Shown in pieces: positions 8,514-17,515 of a stretch of 64,000 nucleotides of DNA (position 1 is its first letter; each line of letters begins with the position of its first letter). The notes under the pieces are model-generated. The model did not search any database, was not told the origin of the DNA, and was given only the letters and a program-made list of their open reading frames with translations. The stretch spans positions 203,771 to 267,770 of the forward strand of contig JAPJBO010000238.1 in assembly GCA_030068145.1 (NCBI GenBank), written 5' to 3'. A program made the translations under genes and the position numbers. The stretch comes from Diplonema papillatum. Lineage: Eukaryota > Euglenozoa > Diplonemea > Diplonemida > Diplonemidae.

Positions 8514-10007
8514 CTGTACGCGTTCCAGAGAGAGGCGCCGTGGCACCACGAGGTGCAGAAGGCGATTCCGCCCCCGGTGCGCCCGGGGATCGTGATGGGG
8601 GGTCAGACGGCGCCACAGGCGGCCGCTGCCGCCGTTGCTGCCTCTGCGGCCGCGTCGTCGGCCGCGGCGCACGCCGCCGCGCACGCACCGATGTCGACGG
8701 CAGGCGTCACGGCGACCGTTGGCCACGCGACGATGATCAACCCGCCGATGCTGCCCGACGACGCGTCGCACGACGAGAAGACGCGGGCGGTGTTCGAGGA
8801 GCTTGACGTCAACGGCAACAAGGTCATCGAATCCGAGGAGTTCAAGCGCGGGTTCCGGGCCCTCAACTTCGACCTGTCCGCAGCCACCGTCGTCGACCTC
8901 TTCGCGAAGGCGGACGCGAACAGGGACGGCGTCATCTCCTCCGGCGAGTGGCAGCGGTACACGGAAGTTTACCCCACCATGCTAGACTCGCTCTACTTCC
9001 GCGCCCGCGACCACTGGGAGGACTTCAGGCAGAAGCAGGAGATCAAAGCGGCGAGGGACGAGCTCGAGGCGAAGAAAGAGGCCGAGAAGCAGGCCCACGC
9101 CGTCCACCTCGAAGCCCAGCACGCGACGAACACGCAGGAAAAGCGCCTTGCCGCAGCGGAGCTCGCCCTCGCGGAGATCGTCGAAGCAGAGCGGGACGCC
9201 AAGAACAGGCTGCTCGACGGCCAACGCGACACCGAAGCTGCTCTGCGGGAACGCGCGCAGAGGTCGCAGGACTTGGAACTTGCGAGAGAGCGCGAACGGC
9301 AGAGGACCCTCGGCCACACGGAGACCCAGCGCGACACCGACCGGGCCGAGCAGAACCTCGCCCACCAAGAGGCCGAACAGGCTCGCTCTCAAGACAAGGA
9401 GAAGCAGTGCGCGCACCTCATGCTCGAAGCCCAGCGGGAGACCGAGCGCTGCCGCCGCGCGGAGCAGGAGGCGGCGGCGGACCTGCAAGCAGCCCGCGAT
9501 CGGGAGCAGCACGCGAACCTCGCCTTCCTCGAGGAGAAACGGCAGACCGAGCTCTCACAGGATCGCCTCGCGCAGGCGGAGATGGAGCTCCAGCAGCGGA
9601 TAGCCCGCGACCGAGACCTCGACGCGCGTTCCCGCGAAGCGGCGGTCACGACCGACCGGGAAAAAATCCGGCGCGACGATGAGGACAGAGTCCTGCAGAT
9701 AGCCCGAGACGCGGAGCAGCAGGCCCACATGCGGCACTTGGAGTCGCAGCGGGCGGTCGAAGACCAGGACAAAAAAGTGCTCGCCCAGGAGGCCGAGAAG
9801 CAGGCCGCCCACCAGCGCCGCAAGCAGGTGGAGGACCAGGAAAAACCTCTCCTCGAGCAAGAAGTGCGCCTGCGCGAGCAGCGCGACTCGCTGGAAGAGA
9901 AGGAGGCCAAGCTCCGGAACGATGCGACCCTCTTCCACGGAACGCGCACCATCTCCTCCACCAGCCCGTACCGCGTCATGCACGAGCGCTCGCCGAGGCT
10001 CGGGTGA
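8514..10007 (+). CDS. EF-hand and coiled-coil protein, main exon
   Basis: The exon starts after CTACAG and runs 497 codons to a TGA at 10005-10007. It opens LYAFQREAPWHHEVQKAIPP, continues with an Ala-rich linker (residues 34-58), then two EF-hands: loop 1 D98-E109 (DVNGNKVIESEE) and loop 2 D134-E145 (DANRDGVISSGE), both with acidic or polar ligands at positions 1, 3, 5 and 12. Residues 165-475 form a long charged coiled coil (repeated AExxAxxxR/Q and QRDTE patterns). The tail RTISSTSPYRVMH is basic and Ser-rich. The architecture suits a calcium-responsive cytoskeletal or flagellar protein. An in-frame ATG at 8466 exists, but the LYAFQ start fits an internal exon better; the N-terminal module is probably the segment at 2144. 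GC content is far above the surrounding DNA. Confidence 0.88.
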   Translation: MYAFQREAPWHHEVQKAIPPPVRPGIVMGGQTAPQAAAAAVAASAAASSAAAHAAAHAPMSTAGVTATVGHATMINPPMLPDDASHDEKTRAVFEELDVNGNKVIESEEFKRGFRALNFDLSAATVVDLFAKADANRDGVISSGEWQRYTEVYPTMLDSLYFRARDHWEDFRQKQEIKAARDELEAKKEAEKQAHAVHLEAQHATNTQEKRLAAAELALAEIVEAERDAKNRLLDGQRDTEAALRERAQRSQDLELARERERQRTLGHTETQRDTDRAEQNLAHQEAEQARSQDKEKQCAHLMLEAQRETERCRRAEQEAAADLQAARDREQHANLAFLEEKRQTELSQDRLAQAEMELQQRIARDRDLDARSREAAVTTDREKIRRDDEDRVLQIARDAEQQAHMRHLESQRAVEDQDKKVLAQEAEKQAAHQRRKQVEDQEKPLLEQEVRLREQRDSLEEKEAKLRNDATLFHGTRTISSTSPYRVMHERSPRLG

Positions 10008-10013
10008 AAAACA

Positions 10014-10201
10014 GAGAAGAAGAAGAAGAAAGAAAAAGGGTCGCTCGGGTCCAGGAACGTGACGGTCAACCACAGCTTCTGCAAAGCTTGAGGCAGCACA
10101 GTGCTGCAACCCCGTCCGCCCTGCCTGCCTGTGGCTGACCGTTTCGACGAGCGTGTGTTCAGCGCAAGCGCCAAGCCGAGTGGTCTAAGGCGTCGCATCA
10201 A
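10014..10201 (-). mobile_element. SINE-like element F, copy 1, inserted at the stop codon
   Basis: The sequence from the purine-rich tract through CCAGGAACGTGACGGTCAAC to GCGCAAGCGCCAAGCC matches the family also found at 14501, 40855, 54030 and 61600. It is flanked by GGTGAAAAACA at 10003-10013 and 10202-10212, an 11-base target duplication that includes the TGA stop of the EF-hand gene. Orientation is given as minus because the presumed tail (A/G-rich on plus, C/T-rich on minus) lies at the left end. The right end has AAGCCGAGTGGTCTAAGGCG, which resembles a tRNA A-box but is absent from the other copies. Confidence 0.75.
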
Positions 10202-10397
10202 GGTGAAAAACAAGAACCCAAAAGCAAACCCCAACGCTCTCCCAACCGTACGATATCTGCCAGCAAAAAGAAAATCCTGTAAAGTTCAGTTTTTCCGAGG
10301 GGAATAAAGCGAGACCGGCGCTTCTTTCTTTTTTTCTCTCTCTCTCTCTTTTCGTCGACCGCCTTTTTTTCGGGGTCTCTTTTGTTTTTTTGTGTAG

Positions 10398-10665
10398 GCA
10401 CCTGCTGTAGGAAATGCTTTGAGGGGACTGCCAGTTGCGAAAGATCAAAGTTAGTGTGGTGCTCATCGGCATGCCGATGACTTCCCACTATCACAACAAT
10501 ATTCCAAGATCAAAGGAGGTAAATGTGCTGTAACCCACACGAAACACAGGCAATCCTGGGTTTAGTGGCGGGCGTAAGCATTCAACGAAAACGACCCACT
10601 TTGTATTTGTGGTGCTTTCTCCCCCTCTAGCCTCCTTCGAAATGAGCACAAGGCAGTCCCTTATT
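10398..10665 (+). repeat. Dispersed repeat E, copy 1, carrying a hairpin insertion
   Basis: Shares GGGTTTAGTGGCGGGCGTAA, ACTGCCAGTTGCG and CCTCCTTCGAAATGAGCACA with copies at 23583-23690 (minus), 38100-38240, 55010-55211 (minus) and 62293-62425. The full unit is about 220 bases. In this copy a 55-base hairpin (10451-10505) interrupts the unit. No terminal inverted repeats are visible. Confidence 0.75.
10451..10505 (+). mobile_element. Mobile hairpin N, copy 2, with target duplication
   Basis: Reads TTAGTGTGGTGCTCAT, a perfect palindromic tip CGGCATGCCG, then ATGACTTCCCACTATCACAA. It splits repeat E and is flanked by AAGATCAAAG at 10441-10450 and 10506-10515; other E copies carry AGATCAAAG once. 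The insertion and its 9-10 base duplication can therefore be read directly. The arms match hairpins at 4063-4112 and 31155-31202. Confidence 0.8.
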
Positions 10666-11905
10666 ATTATTTCTTGCGATTCTTAAGCAATAAAACAGTC
10701 GAGAGAGTAAAGAACAAGGCGCTTCGACAGGTGGAGAGACGACGGTGCGACATGTGCTCGCATCACCCCGTGCCTTTCGGAAAAGCAGCCGAAATCGTCA
10801 CCATCTTCGGAGAAACACCCCCAAAATGTACAGACCATCCCCTCCTTCCCCCCCTTTCTTCCCTTTCACGGCCTTTGCTTTCTGCCGGTGGTTCGTCTTT
10901 TCCTTGAGCTCTGTCTCTTTCTGTTTCTACCTACATTCTCTTTGTCTTCCGGAGCCTACGGCACCCTTTCTCCCCTTTTGTACTGATGTGCCTAGGCTCT
11001 TGTTCCTGCAGATAAGCTTTCAAAAACAAAAAAGGGTAAACAAAAAAAAGCAAGCAACCCCGGAAAAGAAAGAAAGAACGATTCGACAGGGTGATGCAAC
11101 CTCGTTGAGTTCGTGGAGCTTTGCAAAAGCTTGGCCGACCATGGCGCTCATACCAGGGTTTATTCTAGGGAGGTCCAACGTCCACCCTCAAGAAAAAAAT
11201 TGAGAATCAATTAAGGGGTCCAACAGTCGTCTTCATCACGCACGGCGTTCAAATGAGGGGGGGGGGGGCAGTGCTGATACTAAGCCTGAGACCCAAAACG
11301 AAGTTGCTAACCCTGGGTGGGGGTGGGTACCCCCCCCCTCCTGGTGCAACCCACTGTGGACCTACTGTGGGACCCACCTTAGCTAAATTCTCCAAGGTGA
11401 AATGGTGGAAAAAGTGGGTCAAAAATCTTTTTTTTTCGAGTGCTTTTTTGGGAGGATTTGGGCCAAAAAAAAAAATTGTTTTTTCTTGGTCGCTGCTGAG
11501 AAACCACCTTAGAGCGGTCACCACCCTGCTGCACACAGGCCCTGCAGGAGGGGGGGGTACTCACCCACCCCTCGTTGCCGTCCGGCTGACAACGATGCCC
11601 AGTTTAGGGGCCTTAGCATCAGCACTGGGGGGGGGGGCGACTCGCCACACATGCATGCCCGCAGGTTTCCTGTTCTTGCTTATTCCACCACCCCCACACC
11701 CCCCCCCCCCCCCCCCCCCCTTGTGCCCTTCCTCCTCTAGATCCTTTTCACCCCATTATTTTCTTTTTCAAGGGTACCGTTGTACCGAAGGGAGCATTCT
11801 TCCGGAACAAGCCGGCCCACACACGCACACACAAGAAGAAAATGTTAAACCGCGAGACGACCCAGCCAGCGCCGGCCTACGTAGCACATCCTGTCTGACA
11901 CACGG
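10666..11905. other. Non-coding stretch with long homopolymer tracts
   Basis: No credible gene. It contains pyrimidine-rich DNA, a GGGTGGGTACCCCCCC palindrome-like junction near 11325 (similar to one near 38305), several G-runs and a C-run of about 20 bases near 11701-11720. One long plus frame (11253-11921) depends on these runs and is rejected as a gene. Confidence 0.5.
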
Positions 11906-12010
11906 TGGAGGCTGGAGTTAAAGCTGGAGTTAAAAAAGCGGGTGTCACACCCGCTTTTCGGGTGTGACTCGGGCACACCCTCTTTAACTCCAGCTTCTGA
12001 GGCTGGACCT
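11906..12010 (+). repeat. Hairpin repeat J, best copy
   Basis: Left part GAGGCTGGAGTTAAAGCTGG and right part CTCCAGCTTCTGAGGCTGGA flank the self-complementary centre GCGGGTGTCACACCCGC and then TTTTCGGGTGTGACTC. The whole unit is a nested palindrome. Its centre (CACACCCGCTTTTCGGGTGT) is the same motif that is amplified in the giant array at 44518-49130. Confidence 0.8.
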
Positions 12011-12099
12011 CACCGTGCAAGTGGTTACCCTTTCAGTACGGTAGCTTTGCGGGCTGCCCTGCATTGTATTGTGCATTCTTGAGTTTCGTTTGCTGAAGG

Positions 12100-12310
12100 A
12101 AGACGTAGCTGCTTCGACTCTGAATGGAAGGGAGGAAATATAGAGGTTGAGGGGCAAATACAGTACAAACACAATCTGATTTGTTCTTCGCTTACACCAC
12201 CGTGTGTTGTTTTCTCACTCAGGACTTTGACCTGCTGTGTTTGTGTGTATTTGTCGGGCAGCATCGTCGAGCATTTCCTTTCAAGCTGGCGCGTAAAAAA
12301 CAGGGCACAC
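12100..12310 (+). repeat. Dispersed repeat Q, copy 1
   Basis: Matches 29270-29430 plus 29515-29565: shared CTCTGAATGGAAGGGAGGAA, CGCTTACACCACCGTGTGTT and GCATTTCCTTTCAAGCTGGC. In the second copy about 85 bases of other sequence separate the last block. No coding function is seen. Confidence 0.75.
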
Positions 12311-12889
12311 AACCGTCGCATCAAGACCTGTGCTCTATGAACGGTGGTAATGGTGCCTTGCAAGTAATCTCTTCATCGGGATGAAAGCGCTTACGCGTAC
12401 ACCATACGCATACGGGTCGACCACCGATGTTACTGTGAACAAACCAGCGTGCCCAAAGCAGGCGTTCGCCGTGAATGATAAAGCATGGAATAACAAGGGA
12501 TCGATTCTCTCGCCGTGCGAAGTCGGTCAGTCCAGTACGCCCCAACACAAAGCGGAGCACCTGTCATTCGTCCTGTGGCCTGCATTCGAGCTCGATTGTT
12601 CGCTCCCTTTTTCGCGTATCCGTTTTCTTTTCCCCCCCCCCCCCCCCCCCCTTCTACTTTTTTCACCGAATTGTGGCTGTGCTGACCTTTCTCAAGTACC
12701 TTTTTTGCTTTCTCGCGTCATTTCCAGGTGTTGCGGCCCGAAATAAAGCGTGCGTTTTATGTGTTAACGCATACTGACATTGAGTAGGCTGCATACTAAC
12801 TAATCATGCAGCTTACCACAACAGAGTGCGAGCCAACAAAGGAAAGCACCGTCCCATTTTTTGTCGTGCTGGACCGAAGATCTTGGAAC
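12311..12889. other. Non-coding stretch
   Basis: No gene recognised. It contains an 18-base C-run near 12633-12650. Frames crossing this tract on both strands lack coding character. Confidence 0.45.
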
Positions 12890-13310
12890 AGTCTAAAATG
12901 TTGTTCCCTGAAGAAGTGGACTTGAAACACAGTCGAAAATGTTGTTCCCTGAAGAAGTAGGCTTGAAACACAGTCGAAAATGTTGTGTTCCCTGAAGAAG
13001 TGGACTTGAAACACAGTCGAAAATGTTGTTCCCTGAAGAAGTAGGCTTGAAACACAGTCGAAAATGTTGTGTTCCCTGAAGAAGTAGGCTTGAAACACAG
13101 TCGAAAATGTTGTGTTCCCTGAAGAAGTGGACTTGAAACACAGTCGAAAATGTTGTGTTCCCTGAAGAAGTAGGCTTGAAACACAGTCGAAAATGTTGTG
13201 TTCCCTGAAGAAGTGGACTTGAAACACAGTCGAAAATGTTGTGTTCCCTGAAGAAGTGGACTTGAAACACAATCGAAAATGTTGTTCCCTGAAGAAATGC
13301 CGCCACCCGC
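12890..13310 (+). repeat. Minisatellite of about 40-bp units
   Basis: About ten units built from TTCCCTGAAGAAGTGGACTT, then GAAACACAGTCGAAAATGTT. Units alternate between 39 and 41 bases (TGTTG versus TGTTGTG). Looser versions of the same unit (TTCCCTGAAGAAATGTACTC, GAAACAGTCTGAAAAAATG) occur singly in the upstream region of each LNG-gene copy at 13480-13570, 13905-14000 and 14405-14490. The array is thus an amplified piece of that gene's upstream region. Minus-strand frames through it are artefacts of the repeat. Confidence 0.9.
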
Positions 13311-13374
13311 AGGACTGGGATTGTAGGTATTCAAACAACACACAAAATAACACACAAAACAAAAAGAACCGACA

Positions 13375-13490
13375 ATGCGCGCCGACAGCGGACTGCTGCA
13401 TCCCGGCACGGAAGTCGAAGCCGTCGGCTTGGTGAACGCGGTGGGGCTTCGTCATCGGCCACCAACCAGTACCGACACTAAAATATCACT
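13375..13490 (+). pseudogene. LNG-module gene, 5' fragment 1
   Basis: Starts ATGCGCGCCGACAGCGGACT like the intact gene at 15006 but has a deletion of about 20 bases that removes the ELNGKR codons and shifts the frame. It then runs into the upstream-type sequence of the next copy. Orientation is the same as the intact gene. Confidence 0.8.
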
Positions 13491-13910
13491 CCCTGAAAAA
13501 ATGTACTCGAAACAGTAACCAGTACCGACACTAAAATATCGTTCCCTGAAGCAATGTACTCGTAACAGTCTGAAAAAAATGTCGTTCTCGAAAGAAGCAT
13601 AATCATGCCCCCAACCCTCATACTGCCCGCCTCACAGCCTCAATGGTCAACCGGAGACCCTAAAACACCGAACCTCTAAACCACAATGAACGCTAGAAGT
13701 GTAAGGCCCGCCACCCGCAGGATTGGGATTGTGAGTAATCAACCAACACAAACAACACACAAAACGAAGATACCCCGACAATGCGCGACGACAGCGGACT
13801 GCTGCACCCCGGCACGGAAGTTGAAGCCGTCGGCTTGGTGAACGCGGTGGAGCTCAACGGGAAGCGGGGCTTCGTCATCGGCCACCAACCAGTACCAACA
13901 CTAAAATATC
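13491..13910 (+). pseudogene. LNG-module gene, duplicated upstream region and 5' fragment 2
   Basis: A unit of about 420 bases comprising upstream DNA (CACAGCCTCAATGGTCAACC, CCACCCGCAGGATTGGGATT) plus the first 35 or so codons from ATG at 13781. The coding part keeps MRDDSGLLHPGTEVEAVGLV and ELNGKRGFVIGHQP, then fuses to the upstream region of the following copy and soon stops. If transcribed it could give only a short truncated peptide. Confidence 0.8.
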
Positions 13911-14449
13911 ACTCCCTGAAGAAATGTACTCGAAACAGGAACCAGTATCGACACTAAAATATCGTTCCCTGAAGCAATGTACTCGTAACAGTCTGAAAAA
14001 AATGTCGTTCTCGAAAGAAGCATAATCATGCCCCCAACCCTCATACTGCCCGCCTCACAGCCTCAATGGTCAACCGGAGACCCTAAAACACCGAACCTCT
14101 AAACCACAATGAACGCTAGAAGTGTAAGGCCCGCCACCCGCAGGATTGGGATTGTGAGTAATCAACCAACACAAGCAACACACAAAACGAAGATACCCCG
14201 ACAATGCGCGACGACAGCGGACTGCTGCACCCCGGCACGGAAGTCGAAGCCGTCGGCTTGGTGAACGCGGTGGAGCTCAACGGGAAGCGGGGCTTCGTCA
14301 TCGGCCACCAACCGGCACCCAACGGCAAGCTGCTGAATGCGGTGCGGTTCGAGCAGGGGCAGACCCGCCTGCTCGGCGGGAACAGCCTGAGGGGAGGCAC
14401 TAAAATATCGCTCCCTGAAGAAGTGTACTCGAAACACTCAAAGAAATGA
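13911..14449 (+). pseudogene. LNG-module gene, duplicated upstream region and 5' fragment 3
   Basis: The same upstream unit followed by ATG at 14204 and 64 codons closely matching the intact protein (through RLLGGNSLRGG), then a fusion at 14400 to AAAATATCG upstream-type sequence; the frame closes at 14449 after KISLPEEVYSKHSKK. This is the longest of the three truncated copies. The breakpoint GGAGGC/ACTAAAATATC resembles those of the other copies, in which ACTAAAATATC also follows the break. Confidence 0.82.
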
Positions 14450-14500
14450 CATTCCCTGCAGAAATGTACTCGAAACAGTCTGAAAAAATGTCGTTCTCGA

Positions 14501-14804
14501 GAAGAAGAAAAGAAAGAAAGAAAAAGAAAAAGGCCGCTCCGGGTCCAGGAACGTGACGGTCAACCACTGCTTGCAAGGCTTGAGTCGGAGGCAGCACAGT
14601 GCCACAACCCCGTCCGCTCTGCCCTGTGGCTGACCGTCTTGACGAGCTTGTGTTCAGCGCGAGCGCCAAGCCCGAAGGGGCGCCGAGCCTTGATGCTTTA
14701 GTTTGGGAAATCGGTAGCCACTTGACCCGTAGGCCCGTGGCTCTGCAGTACCGCCGAACACGTGAAGCTTGGCTCCCGTGTCGCAGGCTTTCCCTGGTAC
14801 CCAG
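14501..14804 (-). mobile_element. SINE-like element F, copy 2, with target duplication and empty-site paralogues
   Basis: About 300 bases from a GA-rich tract through GTCCAGGAACGTGACGGTCA to GCAGGCTTTCCCTGGTACC. The flanking TGTCGTTCTCGA occurs at 14489-14500 and again at 14805-14816. The corresponding position in two neighbouring duplicated units (near 13580 and 14000) carries this motif once, uninterrupted (TGTCGTTCTCGAAAGAAGC), so these are natural empty sites. This dates the insertion after the duplication of the upstream unit. Confidence 0.85.
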
Positions 14805-15005
14805 TGTCGTTCTCGAAAGAAGTATAATCATGCCCACAACCCTCATACTACCCGCCTCACAGCCTCAATGGTCAACCGGAGACCCTAAAACACCGAACCT
14901 CTAAACCACAATGAACGCTAGAAGTGTAAGGCCCGCCACCCGCAGGATTGGGATTGTGAGTAATCAACCAACACAAGCAACACACAAAACGAAGATACCC
15001 CGACA

Positions 15006-15755
15006 ATGCGCGACGACAGCGGACTGCTGCACCCCGGCACGGAAGTCGAAGCCGTCGGCTTGGTGAACGCGGTGGAGCTCAACGGGAAGCGGGGCTTCGT
15101 CATCGGCCACCAACCAGCACCCAACGGCAAGATGCTGAATGCGGTGCGGTTCGAGCAGGGGCAGACCCGCCTGCTCGGCGGGAACAACCTGAGGGGAGGC
15201 GTCGCGGCGCCTCTGCTGGATCTGACGGGGACCTGGGGCTGCTGGTACGGCCACCCGCACGTGTTCCAGCAGGAGAGAGAGCACCTGCACATCATCGACC
15301 TGAGCACCGGCCAGACGCACCAGGGACACGTGCTGAGGGGGAAGCGGGCGAGGCCTGACCCGTCGATGAAGGTCATCCGTGCAGACCACCCGAGGGATTG
15401 GTGGGGGCCGTTTGACGAGGAGCCGAGAGGGAAGAGCCAGGAGCCTTCTTCGCCGCGGGTGAAAAAGCTCGAGCTGCCGTGGGCCGAGAAGCGGAAGAAG
15501 ACGCTGCTGACCGTCTTCGCGATGGGCACGTCCGGAGAGTTCGACGGCGACAAGATCTACTGGAAGACCGGGAGCACGTGGGTCCGCAAGGGGGTCAACC
15601 CGACGACGCCGCCGCGGCTCGCGGCGCAGTCGTTGCCGCCGAACCTGAGCCAGCGCGCCACCCCGCGGCCGGTGACCATCTCCCCGGACCTCAGCCCAGC
15701 ACCGGCGGAAGCTCGTCGTGCGGCGAATGACACGTCAGACGAGTTCATGATCTAG
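15006..15755 (+). CDS. Protein with SH3-like LNG module, intact copy
   Basis: A 249-residue intronless frame. The N-terminus has GLVNAVELNGKRGFVIG, then RFEQGQTRLLGGNNLRGG. This matches the small beta-barrel module common in protist and algal proteins (consensus LNGxxGxVxG, then a charged strand and NL). Residues 74-110 are rich in His, Trp and Gly (GTWGCWYGHPHVFQQE), followed by a basic segment, a TVFAMGTSGEFDGDKIYWK block and a Pro/Ser-rich disordered tail to EFMI. The start ATG is in a GACAATG context like other genes here. Three 5' fragments precede it and one 3' fragment follows, so this is the only complete copy. Molecular role is not known; such modules often mediate protein or RNA contacts. 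Confidence 0.8.
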   Translation: MRDDSGLLHPGTEVEAVGLVNAVELNGKRGFVIGHQPAPNGKMLNAVRFEQGQTRLLGGNNLRGGVAAPLLDLTGTWGCWYGHPHVFQQEREHLHIIDLSTGQTHQGHVLRGKRARPDPSMKVIRADHPRDWWGPFDEEPRGKSQEPSSPRVKKLELPWAEKRKKTLLTVFAMGTSGEFDGDKIYWKTGSTWVRKGVNPTTPPRLAAQSLPPNLSQRATPRPVTISPDLSPAPAEARRAANDTSDEFMI

Positions 15756-15769
15756 ATCTAGTCAGTGGC

Positions 15770-16075
15770 CTGCATTCATCATGATGTTCACATGGACGAA
15801 AGTCACGGTCAGAGTGGACTTCATTTCATAATGCTCAGAGGGTGGTAGTATCCTATCCAGCAAATTCATGATATTCAGATAGAAGCCAATCATATTCAGA
15901 ATAAGCTCAATGCATGAGAAGAGAGTCATGTTCAGGATGAGCTCAGTTCGTGATGTCCAGATGGAAGTAAGTCATGTTCAGCAAGTTCACGATGATCAAA
16001 TGGAATGGCGTGTGCTCAACCCATGATGTTCAGGTGGAATACAGCCGTGTTCATCAAATTCTCATGCTGTTGCAG
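15770..16075 (+). repeat. Degenerate tandem repeat with GATGTTCAGATGGAA
   Basis: Loose repeats of TTCATGATGTTCAGATGGAA and GTCATGTTCAGCAAGTTC, each about 40-45 bases, occupy the 3' flank of the LNG gene. The same motif continues after the 3' fragment at 16535-16690. No coding potential. Confidence 0.65.
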
Positions 16076-16084
16076 CGGTGATTC

Positions 16085-16440
16085 CTCAGCGGAACTCAGC
16101 TCGCCGCTTTCGCGATGGGCACGTCCGGCGACTTCGGCTGCCTGAGAAGAAAATGGCAGTGGAGCTGCAGCTGAAGTCACTCTCTGCCGACGTAGATGAT
16201 CAGTTGTCATGGAAGTACTCTCCGAATCATCCCATTGGCACCCTTCGGAGCCGCACGTCGCTTCGCGTGTTCCGCACTCGACGAGCACGCTTTCCGACGG
16301 CGACAAAATCTACTGGAAGACCGGCAACACGTGGTCCCGCAAGGGTCAACTCTCGGCGCAGTCGAACCTCAGCCGGCTCAGCTCGGCACCGGCGGAAGCT
16401 CGTCGCGCAGCGAATGACACGACAGATGAAAGTCAGTGGC
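16085..16440 (+). pseudogene. LNG-module gene, 3' fragment
   Basis: 16100-16131 matches TTCGCGATGGGCACGTCCGG of the intact gene, then about 160 bases of other sequence intervene, and from about 16297 the copy resumes (DGDKIYWKTGNTW in frame, then SAPAEARRAANDT). The original stop is lost and the frame runs to 16490. It is downstream of, and parallel to, the intact gene, mirroring the 5' fragments upstream. Confidence 0.8.
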
Positions 16441-17059
16441 CTGCGCTCATCAGTTCGTCATCATGCTGCTCAGAGTTCAAATGGAAGTAAGCCATGTGAT
16501 GAGCTCATGACCACAATAAACGCTAGATGACATGTTTTGATTGAGCATCATTGTAATGATGCTCAGATGGAATATAGTCATGTTCAGGGTGAGGTCAATT
16601 TCTGATGTTCAGATAGAAGAAAGGTCATGTTCAGTGAGCTCAATTCATGCTGTGGATTATATACTTCACGTTCAGCAAACTCGTGGGCTTACGCCAGGAT
16701 TCTCCAGCCGAGCTCAGCTCGTTGGATTCTAGCCTCAAGTTGTCAGCGCCGAGGGGGGGGGGGCGAAGCACGGACGCATGGGTCTAAATAGGCGACGCCG
16801 AACGCCACCCCCCCCCCTAGGCATGCATAAAAATAAGAATCGGCCTTCTGGGGGGGCGTTACCCGTTACCCGTTACCCGTCCTTATTTTTATCCGACTGT
16901 GGCTGAGGTGGGCTGCTCCTGAGGCCCAGCATGGTGGGTGCGTTGCTGCGGCCCAGCGCGCCGAGTGGACTGCGCGTGGACTGCGCCGGGGCCCGGCGTG
17001 CGTGAGGCCCAGTACGTCGGGTGGACTGTGCCTGAGGCCCGGCATACTGGGTGGGCTAT

Positions 17060-17515
17060 TGCTGAGGTGGACTGCCGAAGCCCAGCACGCTGGGTGGACT
17101 GTGGCTGAAGTGGACTGGGCTTGAGGCCAGCGCGCCTGAGGTGCAGCATGCTGGTGGACTGCGGCTGAGGCCCAAACTGGACCAAAAAGAATGCTCAAGA
17201 CTCACGAAAGATGACACTAGGTGGAATGCCGAAGCCCAGCACGCTGGGTGGACTGTGGCTGAAGTGGACTGGGCTTGAGGCCAGCGCGCCTGAGGTGCAG
17301 CATGCTGGTGGACTGCGGCTGAGGCCCAAACTGGACCAAAAAGAATGCTCAAGACTCACGAAAGATGACACTAGGTGGAATGCCGAAGCCCAGCACGCTG
17401 GGTGGACTGTGGCTGAAGTGGACTGGGCTTGAGGCCAGCGCGCCTGAGGTGCAGCATGCTGGTGGACTGCGGCTGAGGCCCAAACTGGACCAAAAAGAAT
17501 GCTCAAGACTCACGA
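17060..17515. repeat. 154-bp tandem repeat inside element C
   Basis: Three units, each containing GATGACACTAGGTGGAATGC, CCCAGCACGCTGGGTGGACT and GGACCAAAAAGAATGCTCAA. A looser, shorter variant extends left to about 16900. The minus-strand frame of element C ends inside the last unit, so its C-terminus (SLEHSFWSSLGLSRSPPACC) is repeat-derived. Confidence 0.9.

Noticed and set aside
10170-10201. AAGCCGAGTGGTCTAAGGCG as the start of a tRNA-Leu or tRNA-Ser gene
   Set aside because: Only the 5' A-box part is present and it ends at the SINE boundary. No anticodon arm or acceptor complement follows.
8508-10234. Long minus-strand frames opposite the EF-hand exon
   Set aside because: They are antisense shadows of a GC-rich coding region with biased codons; the plus strand has real domains.
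11253-11921. A 222-codon plus-strand frame
   Set aside because: It depends on long G and C runs, reads as low-complexity Pro/Gly and has no homology that I recognise.
12796-13455. Minus-strand frames with repeated FFREHNIFDCVSS
   Set aside because: Entirely encoded by the 40-bp minisatellite.
16889-17506. Minus-strand Ser/Ala/His-rich frames in element C
   Set aside because: They lie in the 154-bp tandem repeat and its diverged left extension, and are repeat artefacts.
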